The notes under the pieces are model-generated. The model worked only from the letters and a program-made list of their open reading frames with translations. It was not told where the DNA came from and made no database searches. Positions 34,435 through 44,314 of a stretch of DNA of 64,000 nucleotides are shown here, piece by piece. Positions within the stretch are counted from its first letter, which is position 1; every line of letters begins with the position of its first letter. The DNA is from a virus. The stretch is taken from IMG/VR virus record IMGVR_UViG_3300008117_008517, positions 108,577 through 172,576 of that record. One strand, written 5' to 3'. The position numbers and the translations under genes are program-made.

Positions 34435-35541
34435 ATGAAGGTATTTATAACAACTGATTGGCATTTCGGAGTTTATCTAAACAATTTAGATAAATGGTTA
34501 AATATGATGGAAGACTATTTCTATAATTTTTTTATTCCATATCTAAAAGAAAATGCTAAAGAGGGAGATATACTCGTTCATTGTGGCGATCTATATGATA
34601 ACCGTACATCTATTCCAATTATTGCTTCTTATAAGGCTGAGAAAATATTAACTGAGATTTCTAAAATATTACCAGTACATTTAATTGTTGGAAATCATGA
34701 TCTTTGGAATAAAGGCACTAATGATGTCAATTCAGTTAGACTATTTAATTTTGTTGACAATATTACAGTCTATACCGAGACTACCAGTGTAGAAGTTTTT
34801 GGAAGTAAATTAGTCTTAATGCCGTGGGTTGAAAAAAGATTAGATATGATAAAAGAGATTCAATCTAATTCAGGAGATTATTTGTTCTGTCATAGTGATT
34901 TAAATGGGTGTAGAATGCATTTAAACTCTGTTGCACATAGAAACGCAGATAAGATAGATGTAGATGAATTTAATAGATTTAAACACGTATTCTCGGGACA
35001 CATCCACATCAGACAAACTCATAAAAACTTCACATTTATAGGGTCACCCTATCAAATGGACCGAAACGATATGGGAGATCAAAAAGGAATTACAGTACTT
35101 GATTTAGTTAGTGGAGAAGTACATTTTGAACCTAACACCTATTCTCCCGTCTTTAAAAAAGTGCAAGTTGTTACTGAAGATGATATTGATGCAATTGACT
35201 CTCTTAAAAATTCAAAGGACTATATAGACCTAGTTATATCTAATAACTTACTCATTAGTAATAGAAAAATTAGAAGAAAGTTAGAAACTCTTTTAGAGGT
35301 AGGCAATTTCTCATCTGTTGAATACTTAGATGATATTGTAAAAGGTGAAAAAGAAAAGAAAGATAAAGAACTTACAGAAGAAGAACTTAAAATATCAATT
35401 CAGTTAGAATACGAGGATTTTATAAAAAGTTATATTGAAAATCAAAAGTATGACAATGAGAACTTTAAAAGTGGTATAATTTCTGAGTTTTCTGAAGTTA
35501 TAAAAATATACAATGAGAACTATAAAGTTAAAAACGACTAA
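34435..35541 (+). CDS. Mre11/SbcD-like recombination endonuclease subunit (T4 gp47-like)
   Basis: 368 residues. All metallophosphoesterase motifs of Mre11/SbcD are visible: D8-W-H10, G51-D52 in HCGDLYDN, G86-N-H-D89, H153 in CHSDL, and G188-H-I-H191. The C-terminal third is a charged helical region that would contact the gp46-type ATPase. With gp46 it processes DNA ends for recombination-dependent replication. No gp46 partner is in the window. It is transcribed alone and ends in a 4-bp overlap with the convergent cupin-like gene. Confidence 0.88.
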   Translation: MKVFITTDWHFGVYLNNLDKWLNMMEDYFYNFFIPYLKENAKEGDILVHCGDLYDNRTSIPIIASYKAEKILTEISKILPVHLIVGNHDLWNKGTNDVNSVRLFNFVDNITVYTETTSVEVFGSKLVLMPWVEKRLDMIKEIQSNSGDYLFCHSDLNGCRMHLNSVAHRNADKIDVDEFNRFKHVFSGHIHIRQTHKNFTFIGSPYQMDRNDMGDQKGITVLDLVSGEVHFEPNTYSPVFKKVQVVTEDDIDAIDSLKNSKDYIDLVISNNLLISNRKIRRKLETLLEVGNFSSVEYLDDIVKGEKEKKDKELTEEELKISIQLEYEDFIKSYIENQKYDNENFKSGIISEFSEVIKIYNENYKVKND

Positions 35542-35813
35542 TCTAACTTTTGTAGTCTAATCATCAAATCACCAGTACCCTTTATTAATCTGTGATAAAC
35601 TCCTTTAGGTATAAATATTTCACCTTCTATATTAATTGGTAATTTATCATCTAGTTGAAATTTCCAATCAGTTTTCTCAATAGATTCAATTATTCTATCT
35701 TCAAAATCACGATGCCAGTATAAATCTCCAGAATCAACATCTTGATAGAATGTTCTGATATAATTATTATCAGATATTTTTTGTTCTTTGAATGGTAACA
35801 TCATATTTTCCAA
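35538..35813 (-). CDS. Small cupin-like protein
   Basis: 91 residues. DLYWHRDFEDRIIES (30-44), WKFQLDDKLP and EIFIPKGVYHRLIKG (66-80) give the pattern W-H-R-D ... Q-x-D ... P-x-G-x-x-H-R of short single-domain cupins seen in T4-like phages. The two His and the Asp could bind a metal; catalytic activity is unproven. It overlaps the upstream minus-strand gene by 13 bp and the convergent gp47-like gene by 4 bp. Confidence 0.65.
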   Translation of the reverse strand: MENMMLPFKEQKISDNNYIRTFYQDVDSGDLYWHRDFEDRIIESIEKTDWKFQLDDKLPINIEGEIFIPKGVYHRLIKGTGDLMIRLQKLD

Positions 35814-36217
35814 AAGTGTATGTGAATTTCTCCTAGGTATTCTGAAATATCTGTATTATATAAAGATATTAACTCATCTAAATCTAAGTCAATTATTCTA
35901 ACTCCTCTATCAATCGTTGTGTGATACTTCCAACCCAGGTTGGTCATGTAACCAATACACTCTTTCACTATATTGACAATTTCCTCAATATGATTTTTGT
36001 TTGTAGACACACTGACATTAACATAGTCTTTAAATCCACTTTCTACCCTTGTGTTCCTAAACCAATCCTCGTGAGGTTCATCTAAAAATTTACTCCTTTC
36101 TATTATAGAGTAATTAATTTGAATATCTTTAAGATCAATTAATATAAATTCTAAATCTTCCTTTACTTCATCGGAATCTGAATTTTCGAATAATTTATAT
36201 TTAGTAATATATTTCAT
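35801..36217 (-). CDS. Hypothetical protein with capsid-targeting-like N-terminus
   Basis: 138 residues starting MKYITKYKLFENSDSDE: a basic-aromatic segment ending Leu-Phe-Glu, then an acidic stretch. The rest is a soluble alpha/beta domain with no recognised motif. It is in a three-gene minus-strand unit (DUF5872-like, this gene, cupin-like) and overlaps the next gene by 13 bp. Confidence 0.55.
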   Translation of the reverse strand: MKYITKYKLFENSDSDEVKEDLEFILIDLKDIQINYSIIERSKFLDEPHEDWFRNTRVESGFKDYVNVSVSTNKNHIEEIVNIVKECIGYMTNLGWKYHTTIDRGVRIIDLDLDELISLYNTDISEYLGEIHIHFWKI

Positions 36218-36247
36218 ATTATGAATATTATATGTATCTCTAAATTT

Positions 36248-36826
36248 CTACCAGTAACCAGGATATGTCTTACCTCCCCAAAGATGTCCATATCTATTAG
36301 CTCTACATGCCCAGTAACCTGGTTTAGTTTTATCTTTTTTCAAATGACATTGATGACGAGCTGCAAATGATTTTCTGGCCTTTGGATCAGATACTTTTGC
36401 TGTTAATCCACCTGAAACATCGCCGAAATGAACTACTTTAACATTTCCAGTTTTTGGATTTTTAACATATACTTTATACTTCTTTGGACCTGAGCTCCTT
36501 GTTGGATGGTTCAATTCGACCTCTCTTCCTTTATATTCAGCCTCATTAACCTCTTCTAAAACTTCTAGAGGTAAATCTAATGGTACTAACTCGCCTTCAA
36601 ACATTTCAAATCTACCAATATCTGAACTTTCGAAGAGCTCTTTGTCATGACCTGATAACTCAATTAGACCACCATCGAATAACTCTCTGGATTCTTTCAA
36701 TAATTTAAAATACGAGTCTGATCCGTATCTGAATATATTTTCAGTAATAGACATATTATTGTCAATATGATACTGAAGATGTTCGGAAACTAGAGCCTCA
36801 TTGTTGTATTTTCTTAAATATTTCAT
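36248..36826 (-). CDS. DUF5872-like protein, possible internal head protein
   Basis: 192 residues. The start MKYLRKYNNEALVSE resembles the targeting starts of this phage. Residues about 115-192 are strongly conserved in style: KYKVYVKNPKTGNVKVVHFG, DPKARKSFAARHQCH and KPGYWACRANRYG. This is the DUF5872 pattern known from phages and large DNA viruses, with conserved Cys and His that might bind zinc. The middle is acidic. The domain's biochemical role is unknown. First gene of its minus-strand unit. Confidence 0.7.
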   Translation of the reverse strand: MKYLRKYNNEALVSEHLQYHIDNNMSITENIFRYGSDSYFKLLKESRELFDGGLIELSGHDKELFESSDIGRFEMFEGELVPLDLPLEVLEEVNEAEYKGREVELNHPTRSSGPKKYKVYVKNPKTGNVKVVHFGDVSGGLTAKVSDPKARKSFAARHQCHLKKDKTKPGYWACRANRYGHLWGGKTYPGYW

Positions 36827-36914
36827 CGAAATATATTCTAATTTATTTTATATATTAAACTTCGGTCAAGAAAAGGACTTTTTATATATATTAAAAATAG
36901 ATTCGAATCAGTAA

Positions 36915-39900
36915 ATGCAGAGTTTAGTTTTCTTTGATAAAGAAGGAAATCCACTTAATTTTTATTATAACCAATCAGTTGGAAGATATGAAGGTGATAT
37001 TTTATTTCCTGAAAACTCTGATGATACTTTTAAGACACAAGCCCTTTATCTCTTTGAAAAAATTGATGCCTTTGAGTATGAAAATGTAGATTATCTTACA
37101 CTCAAGAAATTTCAGCTTTTTAATGAGTATGGATTTCACTTCTATCCGGGAGTTGCGAGTCAATCGGTTACTAAAATAGAGCCTGTCAATCAAGAGTCTG
37201 CTTACTATTCAAAATGGATTTACTCAAAGAACATAGAATCAAAGTATAAGAAGGGAACCTTTGTTAAATTCAACAGTCCAATTTTTGAATTTACAAATCC
37301 AAATAGGATATATGCAGTTGTTGGGTCAAAAAAAGATGCAATTTGTGTACTGTCACTTTTAGACAATAACACATTCGAAACAAATTATGGTGGACTTTAT
37401 GGATTGACTTCAAGTTACGATAATATTTACGTAGAGGGGGTTGATATAATAGGTATCTATAATTATATAACTCCTGATCTAAGAGATACTTTGTCATTAT
37501 GGAACGAACCATCATTTTATGATAGATTATATCAGTATAGAAGGTTAAACTTAGTCAATACAGAGAAAAATGATAACTATAGAAGAACTAAAAAATATGA
37601 CGATGTTGAAGTTGTAACTATAGAAAATCCAAATATCTTGGATATAGTACACTTTGAATACAACTGCTCTTCAATTCCAGAAAATACTACTCTCTGGATG
37701 GAAGTTATTACAAGAACTGACCTTCCGAGAGTCTACAAAGCTGGACTTTCATTTTCAACATCGGGTAGTGTTTTAAACTTTGATAACCCAGTTCCGAGAA
37801 TATTAAAACCGGGTGTGGAATTTAAAGTTCCCAATTCAAGTTTGAATTTAGACTTCTATAAAGTAACTTCTATACCTATTTTCACAGGAAATAATACTCT
37901 AACTTATTATGCTACAGGAAGTCAAGTAATTTGGGATAATAGAATATATCAGTGTATTCAAGCATACACTTGGTCTGGTGCTACTTACTCAGTTCAACCA
38001 ACTGGAACCACAACTTCTGAATTATATTGGGGCAATGCTACTTATTTACCTATAGAACCTTCTTCTTCGTCCGGTGCGATTGTGAATGAATCATTAGTCG
38101 GAGGTGAGATTTATTTGACAACTGATCATTTATATTTCAGTCAATCTTTTACTCAGTCAGTTGAGGTAACACTTGCATCAACTGTTGAAAAGTTTAATCA
38201 AGAACTGAAAATACTTGATATTGATTTATATTACAAAGACTATGCACTTAGAGCAGATTTAATTTATCCAACTAACTATGCAGTAGTAAATTTCTACCAT
38301 ACAGAAATTGGTCCTACTTATAGTGTGGGTGGTCTAAAATCTGTTTACGAAAGATGTATTCAAGTAGAAGAGAGACTTACAAAAGAATTTAATTATAATT
38401 ATTCAGAAAATTGGAACTATAATATAGTTTTCACAGACATAGATGAGTTTGGAATTATTATAAAAATTAATAAGATGGTCTACGGAGAGAGAATTGATTG
38501 GATATATTCTTCAGGCCTAGTAGACATGGAAAGAACCATCGATAGTACCTTGAGAAATTGGTTAACTAGACATTTTTTAAGTTTAAACACTTTAGGTATA
38601 CTTCCTAGTTTGACTACTGTAGGATATGCGTCAGTTTATTATAACACTATAACTTTACAAACTGACTTTCCTAACGTTCCGATTGAATTCTCAGTTCAAG
38701 TTGGTACAACTGCCGATTATTACATAGAACATAGCATAGTGACATTTTTTGATTTAGGTAAAAATTTATCAATCAAGATAAACGGAAGGACTTATGAAGA
38801 ACTTGTTGTTTATAGTGGTAGTACACCTGATATTGCTCAGACTCTTGAAAATTGGGTTGAAAACTGGTCTGAAACCGTTAATGATTTTGGAATCTATGTT
38901 TCTAACGCTGCCAGTTCATTAAAGTTTAATGTAAAAAAACAAAGTCAACGAGTTAGTTTAGATATAAATGTTGGAAAGTCTTCACTTCCTGGAATACAGA
39001 ATTATAGAATAATTGAGAGGGCAACTGGTAATTTAGGTGCATTAATTACATCAAATGAAATATTACTTGGAACAGCTAGTGGCGAATCACTAGAAGAAGT
39101 TGGTTTTGCTACTGGTCAGGTTATTGGAATTAATAAGACGTTTTACCCACTACAAAATATAGAATATAACTCTTTATATTTGAATCCAGATACTATAAAT
39201 TTAAGCTACGAAGGTCCTTTCTGGGGATTGACCGATTCTCTTTGTTCATCGGCACCATTTACGACTGTAGCATTTACAATCGGATGGGGTCAAACTGGTT
39301 GCCCACCATCTTTCTCACCAAGTTTACTTAGAGGTATGTATGATGAACAGGCTTACAACACATCATTCAGTATAGAGTATATCTTCTCAAATACATATAA
39401 CTCTAATACTTTTGAAGGTGTGGCAAATATGGTTGATATATCATATGTAGAACCAGCTAATTGTATTTATGTACTTGGTGACTCTTTAAGAGTTTTTGAT
39501 TCTACTCTTGCAAATGTTATTTCTGATATTGATATATCTGGTTTAACAGCAAGTAGAGAACTATGTTATAACAATGTTTCAAGTTACATTTATGCTCTGA
39601 GTGAAAATGCTCTTTATAAAATTGATCCATTTATTCATCAGGTGGTCGCTTCTTTCTCTTTTGCTTCGACGGCGTATTCTATACAACTTAACAAAAAGAA
39701 CGGGGATATTTATGTATCATTTAATGCGGCTTCACAGCTTTATGTTTATGATATTAATGACTCATTAACAGTTATTACTACTCCTTTCGCTACTTTAGGC
39801 ATGGTCTTTAATGACTTTGAAGAAGATATGTATGTTAATACAAATGCTGTTGGTTTACTTAGAATAGATGGTACAACTAGGACAATTTCTAATCAGTACT

Positions 39901-42900
39901 TCATATATGGTAATGATAATCCAATTGCCTATGATCCAGAAAACGAAGCAGTCTATACTTTTTATGAAGGCACTAATTTATATAAAGTCGATAATAATAC
40001 CGCAACAAGTATACCGCTAATTTCCACCGGAACATTCAACAGTTTACTTTTTAATAATTTGACTAGTACGATTAATTCATCGTCGAATTTAGGTTATAAT
40101 TCACTTTTACTTAGTGACGCTACAATTGAATTCAGTGTATCACCTTCTGATTATGGATACCAGGCCTTAAATCAATATGATGGTGATATTTATATAGGTG
40201 GAACTTCACAAATACTTACGATAGATGCTACAAATGGTCAAACTAAAAATGTTCAATCATATCCTGGTGGTGCTGTCACAAAATTAATTTATAATCCGGA
40301 TAGAAGAAGTATTTGGTCAATTCAGCCTGATACAAATCTTGTAATTGAGATTCAAGTTGTTTTGAGTTCATACTTTGAACTTGAGACAACAGTTGCTACG
40401 CCATCTAACGATACATTTTACGGAACACTTAGTCCTGATTACAAAGACCGTGATTATTTATGGTTGAGCGTTAGAGAATACATAAGAAGACCAAGAGAAA
40501 ACTTTAATGACGAACCTATTGTTAGTTTATATTGGAGATGGTTTTCTGACAACGTTCCCGAATTCTTTCTCTATGATTTCTCAGGAACTCAGTTACCAAC
40601 GACTGGTGTTCTTGCATATACTGGTGAAAAACCTTTACCAAATCCTGTTTTAAATAAATCAGCTAATAGAGATATTAAGAAAATTAGTGACCCTTCTGTT
40701 CAGCAGACAATTTTCGACTCAATAGAACACGATCTGGAATATGTTGATGATAATGAAGATATAAGTGTTGTACCAGAACCTATTCAACTTTTTATTGGAT
40801 ATAATTCTAAAAACGAGGGAGGTCTAAGAAGTATTTTACAACTGTATAAAAGAGAAGATATTGACTTTACCATAACTACTACAAATTCAAATTATGATAT
40901 AATCACTATCGAGACAATCGTTGATCGAATAAGTGGAGATGTTTATGGTAAAATATCACTTGATACCAACTCAACCTCATTTTTTACTTCGAACTCCTCA
41001 GGAGTCACAAGAGGATTCAAAAGGGGACAACATTTGGCGATATTTATTAAAGATGTCACTAATAGTAAACGTCAATATGTTTCTATTAACAGTGGTTATT
41101 TAGTAAAGATTAGAGAAGTTTATACAAGAGAATTGATAGTCGACTTCTTTAAATCAGTTGATAGATTTCAGACTGAAAAAACAGTGATTAGTAACTACCC
41201 AAAAACGGGAAATACAACCTACCTATCAGTAAGATTCAAAGTTTGGGACAGAGAAATTGGTAGATTCAATATATTGGGTCAAACCGAAATAGAGGATGTT
41301 AGGTATCACACTGAATTGAATAATGTTGGTAAATTAGTATCATCTGACGATGTTTATATTTTCAAAGAATATGATATAAAAGAAGAGGGAATTGATTGGA
41401 ATTATTTGAATGCTAAAAGAAAAGAAATGCTTTTGGTAAAACACTTAATTTACCCTTACATCGGAGCCTATAAATCAATTATAAATGCAATAAATTACTT
41501 TGGATATAATGATTTAGAACTTTACGAATATTATAGAAATATAGATGATGAGTCTGAAAATTTTGGTAAACTTTTCAAAGTTGAAATACCTGATATCTTT
41601 GATAATACTGTTGAGGGGTGGAAAGACAATGATTTTATTAAGCATACTTTTCCAAATCCTAAATTTGAAGATACAAATTTATTTAATTTAACTTTCAGAA
41701 TTACTGATAAAGAGGGTAATAATGTTCTTTACTATACCTTGGAAGAAGTTCAGAAAAAATTACAAGGATTGAAATATTGGCTTCAGAAGAATATAATACC
41801 AATTACACATAAAATACTTGATATAACTGGAAGAGCTGATTTTGTCGGTGGCACAACCTTAGTACATTTGACTAGAGACGCTCAAATTTTCAGAATAAAT
41901 GAGAATTACACACCAATTCTATTTGATCTAAACGAGGCTTATTTGCTACCAGTAAATAGTGGATCAACTGTATATAATTGTGTTTTAGACTTTTACATAA
42001 ATGAGCAAGTATCGAAGACTCTTCTTCCTCAATATTTTACAATTGATATTAAGACGTATGAAATCTATAGAGAGTGGTATGCATTTAGAACCTATCAAAT
42101 CGGTGAAAGAGTTGTTTATTATGATAAGTTATATGAGTCGGTCGTAAGTAACAATAGAACTAATAATCCAAGAAAATTCGAAAACGCTGAAGTTTGGCAA
42201 GTTAATACTGCATACAAATTGACCGATGTTGTTTCTTACGATAGACTAATTTACATTTGGACTGGACAAGCTGGTGCTACATTTTCAACTATATCTCCAG
42301 TTTTAGACGAGGGAGTTGGTAGTAACTGGTTAAATATTACTGAATGGAAGTTAATTGATCTAGTTCCAGTTGAAAAGATAACAGAATATAGGGATTTAAG
42401 TGGTGTTAACGGATTAAGAAATTTGATGCCGTTTAACTTTACAGTAGATTCTAATATCACACCTTATTTAGTAATTGAAGTAACCTCTGATAATGGTTAT
42501 GGACTTACTTATAGAGACAGAAAGAATTTTGAGATAAAGGGTATACTGGATATTCAAGAAATAGAAGCATTTGCAAACTTGACAACAAAGCAATATAGAG
42601 ATGCTACTACACCAGTAGTTTACGCAGATATTTCAACAGTACCAGATTTATCGATGTCTGCTGGAGCATTTGCTGTTGTTTCGTCAGACTTGTCTGGTAA
42701 TCCAACAAATCGACCTTACTCTGATCTTTCTGGAAATGTTGTTTATCCAAGTATACAACACGAGTTCCCTTATACGATCACTAACAATTCATCATTTACT
42801 GTAAATCAGTTCAAAATTGAATTTAGTGGTGATTTTGCATTCTTGAATAATCCTTATGTTGTGAGTACTCAGGGAAGTGCATATGTAACAGGACTTGATA

Positions 42901-43559
42901 TGTATTGGAATGGTTCACTCGCTCCAGCACAGTCTGTCACTGTGAGAGTAAGAGCTAATGTTACTAGCGGTGGTAAAGCATACTGGGTAGATAATCCGAA
43001 TACTGCAAATAACCAGTCATATGTTCCAGTTGAAGATCCATCTTTTGCATATAATGTAGTTTCGAAATTGGCATCAGGAACGAATTACGGTGTAACATTC
43101 TCAACTTCTGCGAATCTAACAGTAAGTTATCGAATACTTTATTACAGGCAAGTTGCAATTGGGGCACTGGTAAATCCTACCGATCCTATACCTGGACAGT
43201 TCCAAATATTTACATTCTCACAACAGGGAATTAATATAATTGGTCTTTCTGACTCAGTAATATATGGTACTAATTATGCTACCGTAGCTGATGGATTTAA
43301 TAATGTTCTAGGAGACTTCGGATACGCTTACTATCAATCAAGAACATCAGGTGCGAACTTTAGACCTACATTCTTAGTAGCCACTTGGTATACACCATCT
43401 CTTTTTAATTCTAGTGTCTACTATACTGGTCCCACACCAACCTTAGCAGGATTTAGTGTTGGTAATCCTAATTTTAACGCTGATTTTGCATCTACACTAC
43501 AGTTTGGTACAAATTCTACATCTGGTGGATGGACTATTGCTAACTATTACTATCCATAA
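36915..43559 (+). CDS. Giant tail/baseplate structural protein with beta-propeller-like region
   Basis: 2,214 residues. Residues about 835-1125 contain repeated Y-V/D-x-x-N ... L-Y-K-I-D blades (for example NCIYVLGDSLRVFDS, YIYALSENALYKIDP, DIYVSFNAASQLYVYD) like a beta-propeller. Two small W/Y-rich modules (near 340-375 and 1720-1810) resemble carbohydrate-binding-type folds. Residues about 1490-1640 form a helical core (GAYKSIINAINYFGYND). The C-terminal 300 residues are Ser/Thr/Gly-rich beta structure with aromatic residues. It sits beside the gp25-like wedge gene, so a gp7-like wedge or a receptor-facing baseplate protein is likely. The exact T4 counterpart is uncertain. Confidence 0.7.
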   Translation: MQSLVFFDKEGNPLNFYYNQSVGRYEGDILFPENSDDTFKTQALYLFEKIDAFEYENVDYLTLKKFQLFNEYGFHFYPGVASQSVTKIEPVNQESAYYSKWIYSKNIESKYKKGTFVKFNSPIFEFTNPNRIYAVVGSKKDAICVLSLLDNNTFETNYGGLYGLTSSYDNIYVEGVDIIGIYNYITPDLRDTLSLWNEPSFYDRLYQYRRLNLVNTEKNDNYRRTKKYDDVEVVTIENPNILDIVHFEYNCSSIPENTTLWMEVITRTDLPRVYKAGLSFSTSGSVLNFDNPVPRILKPGVEFKVPNSSLNLDFYKVTSIPIFTGNNTLTYYATGSQVIWDNRIYQCIQAYTWSGATYSVQPTGTTTSELYWGNATYLPIEPSSSSGAIVNESLVGGEIYLTTDHLYFSQSFTQSVEVTLASTVEKFNQELKILDIDLYYKDYALRADLIYPTNYAVVNFYHTEIGPTYSVGGLKSVYERCIQVEERLTKEFNYNYSENWNYNIVFTDIDEFGIIIKINKMVYGERIDWIYSSGLVDMERTIDSTLRNWLTRHFLSLNTLGILPSLTTVGYASVYYNTITLQTDFPNVPIEFSVQVGTTADYYIEHSIVTFFDLGKNLSIKINGRTYEELVVYSGSTPDIAQTLENWVENWSETVNDFGIYVSNAASSLKFNVKKQSQRVSLDINVGKSSLPGIQNYRIIERATGNLGALITSNEILLGTASGESLEEVGFATGQVIGINKTFYPLQNIEYNSLYLNPDTINLSYEGPFWGLTDSLCSSAPFTTVAFTIGWGQTGCPPSFSPSLLRGMYDEQAYNTSFSIEYIFSNTYNSNTFEGVANMVDISYVEPANCIYVLGDSLRVFDSTLANVISDIDISGLTASRELCYNNVSSYIYALSENALYKIDPFIHQVVASFSFASTAYSIQLNKKNGDIYVSFNAASQLYVYDINDSLTVITTPFATLGMVFNDFEEDMYVNTNAVGLLRIDGTTRTISNQYFIYGNDNPIAYDPENEAVYTFYEGTNLYKVDNNTATSIPLISTGTFNSLLFNNLTSTINSSSNLGYNSLLLSDATIEFSVSPSDYGYQALNQYDGDIYIGGTSQILTIDATNGQTKNVQSYPGGAVTKLIYNPDRRSIWSIQPDTNLVIEIQVVLSSYFELETTVATPSNDTFYGTLSPDYKDRDYLWLSVREYIRRPRENFNDEPIVSLYWRWFSDNVPEFFLYDFSGTQLPTTGVLAYTGEKPLPNPVLNKSANRDIKKISDPSVQQTIFDSIEHDLEYVDDNEDISVVPEPIQLFIGYNSKNEGGLRSILQLYKREDIDFTITTTNSNYDIITIETIVDRISGDVYGKISLDTNSTSFFTSNSSGVTRGFKRGQHLAIFIKDVTNSKRQYVSINSGYLVKIREVYTRELIVDFFKSVDRFQTEKTVISNYPKTGNTTYLSVRFKVWDREIGRFNILGQTEIEDVRYHTELNNVGKLVSSDDVYIFKEYDIKEEGIDWNYLNAKRKEMLLVKHLIYPYIGAYKSIINAINYFGYNDLELYEYYRNIDDESENFGKLFKVEIPDIFDNTVEGWKDNDFIKHTFPNPKFEDTNLFNLTFRITDKEGNNVLYYTLEEVQKKLQGLKYWLQKNIIPITHKILDITGRADFVGGTTLVHLTRDAQIFRINENYTPILFDLNEAYLLPVNSGSTVYNCVLDFYINEQVSKTLLPQYFTIDIKTYEIYREWYAFRTYQIGERVVYYDKLYESVVSNNRTNNPRKFENAEVWQVNTAYKLTDVVSYDRLIYIWTGQAGATFSTISPVLDEGVGSNWLNITEWKLIDLVPVEKITEYRDLSGVNGLRNLMPFNFTVDSNITPYLVIEVTSDNGYGLTYRDRKNFEIKGILDIQEIEAFANLTTKQYRDATTPVVYADISTVPDLSMSAGAFAVVSSDLSGNPTNRPYSDLSGNVVYPSIQHEFPYTITNNSSFTVNQFKIEFSGDFAFLNNPYVVSTQGSAYVTGLDMYWNGSLAPAQSVTVRVRANVTSGGKAYWVDNPNTANNQSYVPVEDPSFAYNVVSKLASGTNYGVTFSTSANLTVSYRILYYRQVAIGALVNPTDPIPGQFQIFTFSQQGINIIGLSDSVIYGTNYATVADGFNNVLGDFGYAYYQSRTSGANFRPTFLVATWYTPSLFNSSVYYTGPTPTLAGFSVGNPNFNADFASTLQFGTNSTSGGWTIANYYYP

Positions 43560-43565
43560 TATGGA

Positions 43566-43943
43566 TTATACAATAAATGCAGAGACTTCTAATTCAGAAA
43601 TTTTGAAATCAATTTGCATAACTTCTTGCCATCTTTCTGGGTCCTCGAATATTTTTACTTCAAGTCCGTAATTTGTCAGATCTAATTCTGGTATGTATTT
43701 TTTGATTTGTTTTTGAATTGTAGACTTAACTCCTTGTGAAGAAATTTTGGTTTGATGAAGTAATAGTATTAAGTCACATCCAAAGTCGGGATCGCCCAAA
43801 AGTTCACCCTTATTTGTAAAGATTATCATTTCATATTTTTGAACAATAACCCTTAGTGCATCATCCTCAATAATTTTATTAAGTTGAAATTTAGGGTGAC
43901 CTGGATATCCAATATAATGGTCTTTAAAGTCTAATTCAGCCAT
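43566..43943 (-). CDS. Baseplate wedge protein, gp25-like
   Basis: 125 residues. The core has QKYEMIIFTNKGELLGDP (35-52), then FGCDLILLL and a C-terminal segment LTNYGLEVKIFEDPERWQ, matching the GPW/gp25 wedge family in order and length (T4 gp25 is 132 residues). It forms part of the inner baseplate wedge and links it to the sheath. It is convergent with the giant tail gene (6-bp gap). An AATATATAG box lies 4-5 nt before the ATG on this strand. Confidence 0.8.
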   Translation of the reverse strand: MAELDFKDHYIGYPGHPKFQLNKIIEDDALRVIVQKYEMIIFTNKGELLGDPDFGCDLILLLHQTKISSQGVKSTIQKQIKKYIPELDLTNYGLEVKIFEDPERWQEVMQIDFKISELEVSAFIV

Positions 43944-43963
43944 AGACTATATATTTTTATAAT

Positions 43964-44188
43964 CTATTTGCCTATTAGTATTTTTCTAAACTTACCTAAG
44001 ACTGTCATTCCTAGAATAATTGGATCTGTATTTGTCTCTAACTTTGAAGTATTTTCTGAAATTATATAAGTAAGATCAAATAGTTTATCAATATTTTCTC
44101 TCTTTTCAGATATAGACCAATCAATAAAATTTTTTCCTAGAAGTTTAAATAAAATATCAATTTTATCTTGACCAAAATTTGACATCAA
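43964..44188 (-). CDS. C-terminal fragment of the gp44-like clamp loader, separated by an in-frame stop
   Basis: 74 residues from an ATG pair. It lies in exactly the same frame as the upstream clamp-loader ATPase part (starts differ by 747 bp), and the frame between them is open except for one TAA at 44315-44317. The combined frame would be 323 residues, close to T4 gp44 (319). The fragment is helical, as expected of the clamp loader's C-terminal collar domain. It may be produced separately, by readthrough, or not at all. Confidence 0.55.
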   Translation of the reverse strand: MMSNFGQDKIDILFKLLGKNFIDWSISEKRENIDKLFDLTYIISENTSKLETNTDPIILGMTVLGKFRKILIGK

Positions 44189-44314
44189 AAAGTGATAAAT
44201 CTTTTCAAAGTCTGCAGATTCATCATATAAAAAATTATATAGGTCTAATTTTAATTTATTAGAAATATTTGATGTTTCGAGACTAAGATTTCCGGTATCT
44301 TTTAGATTTTGAAG

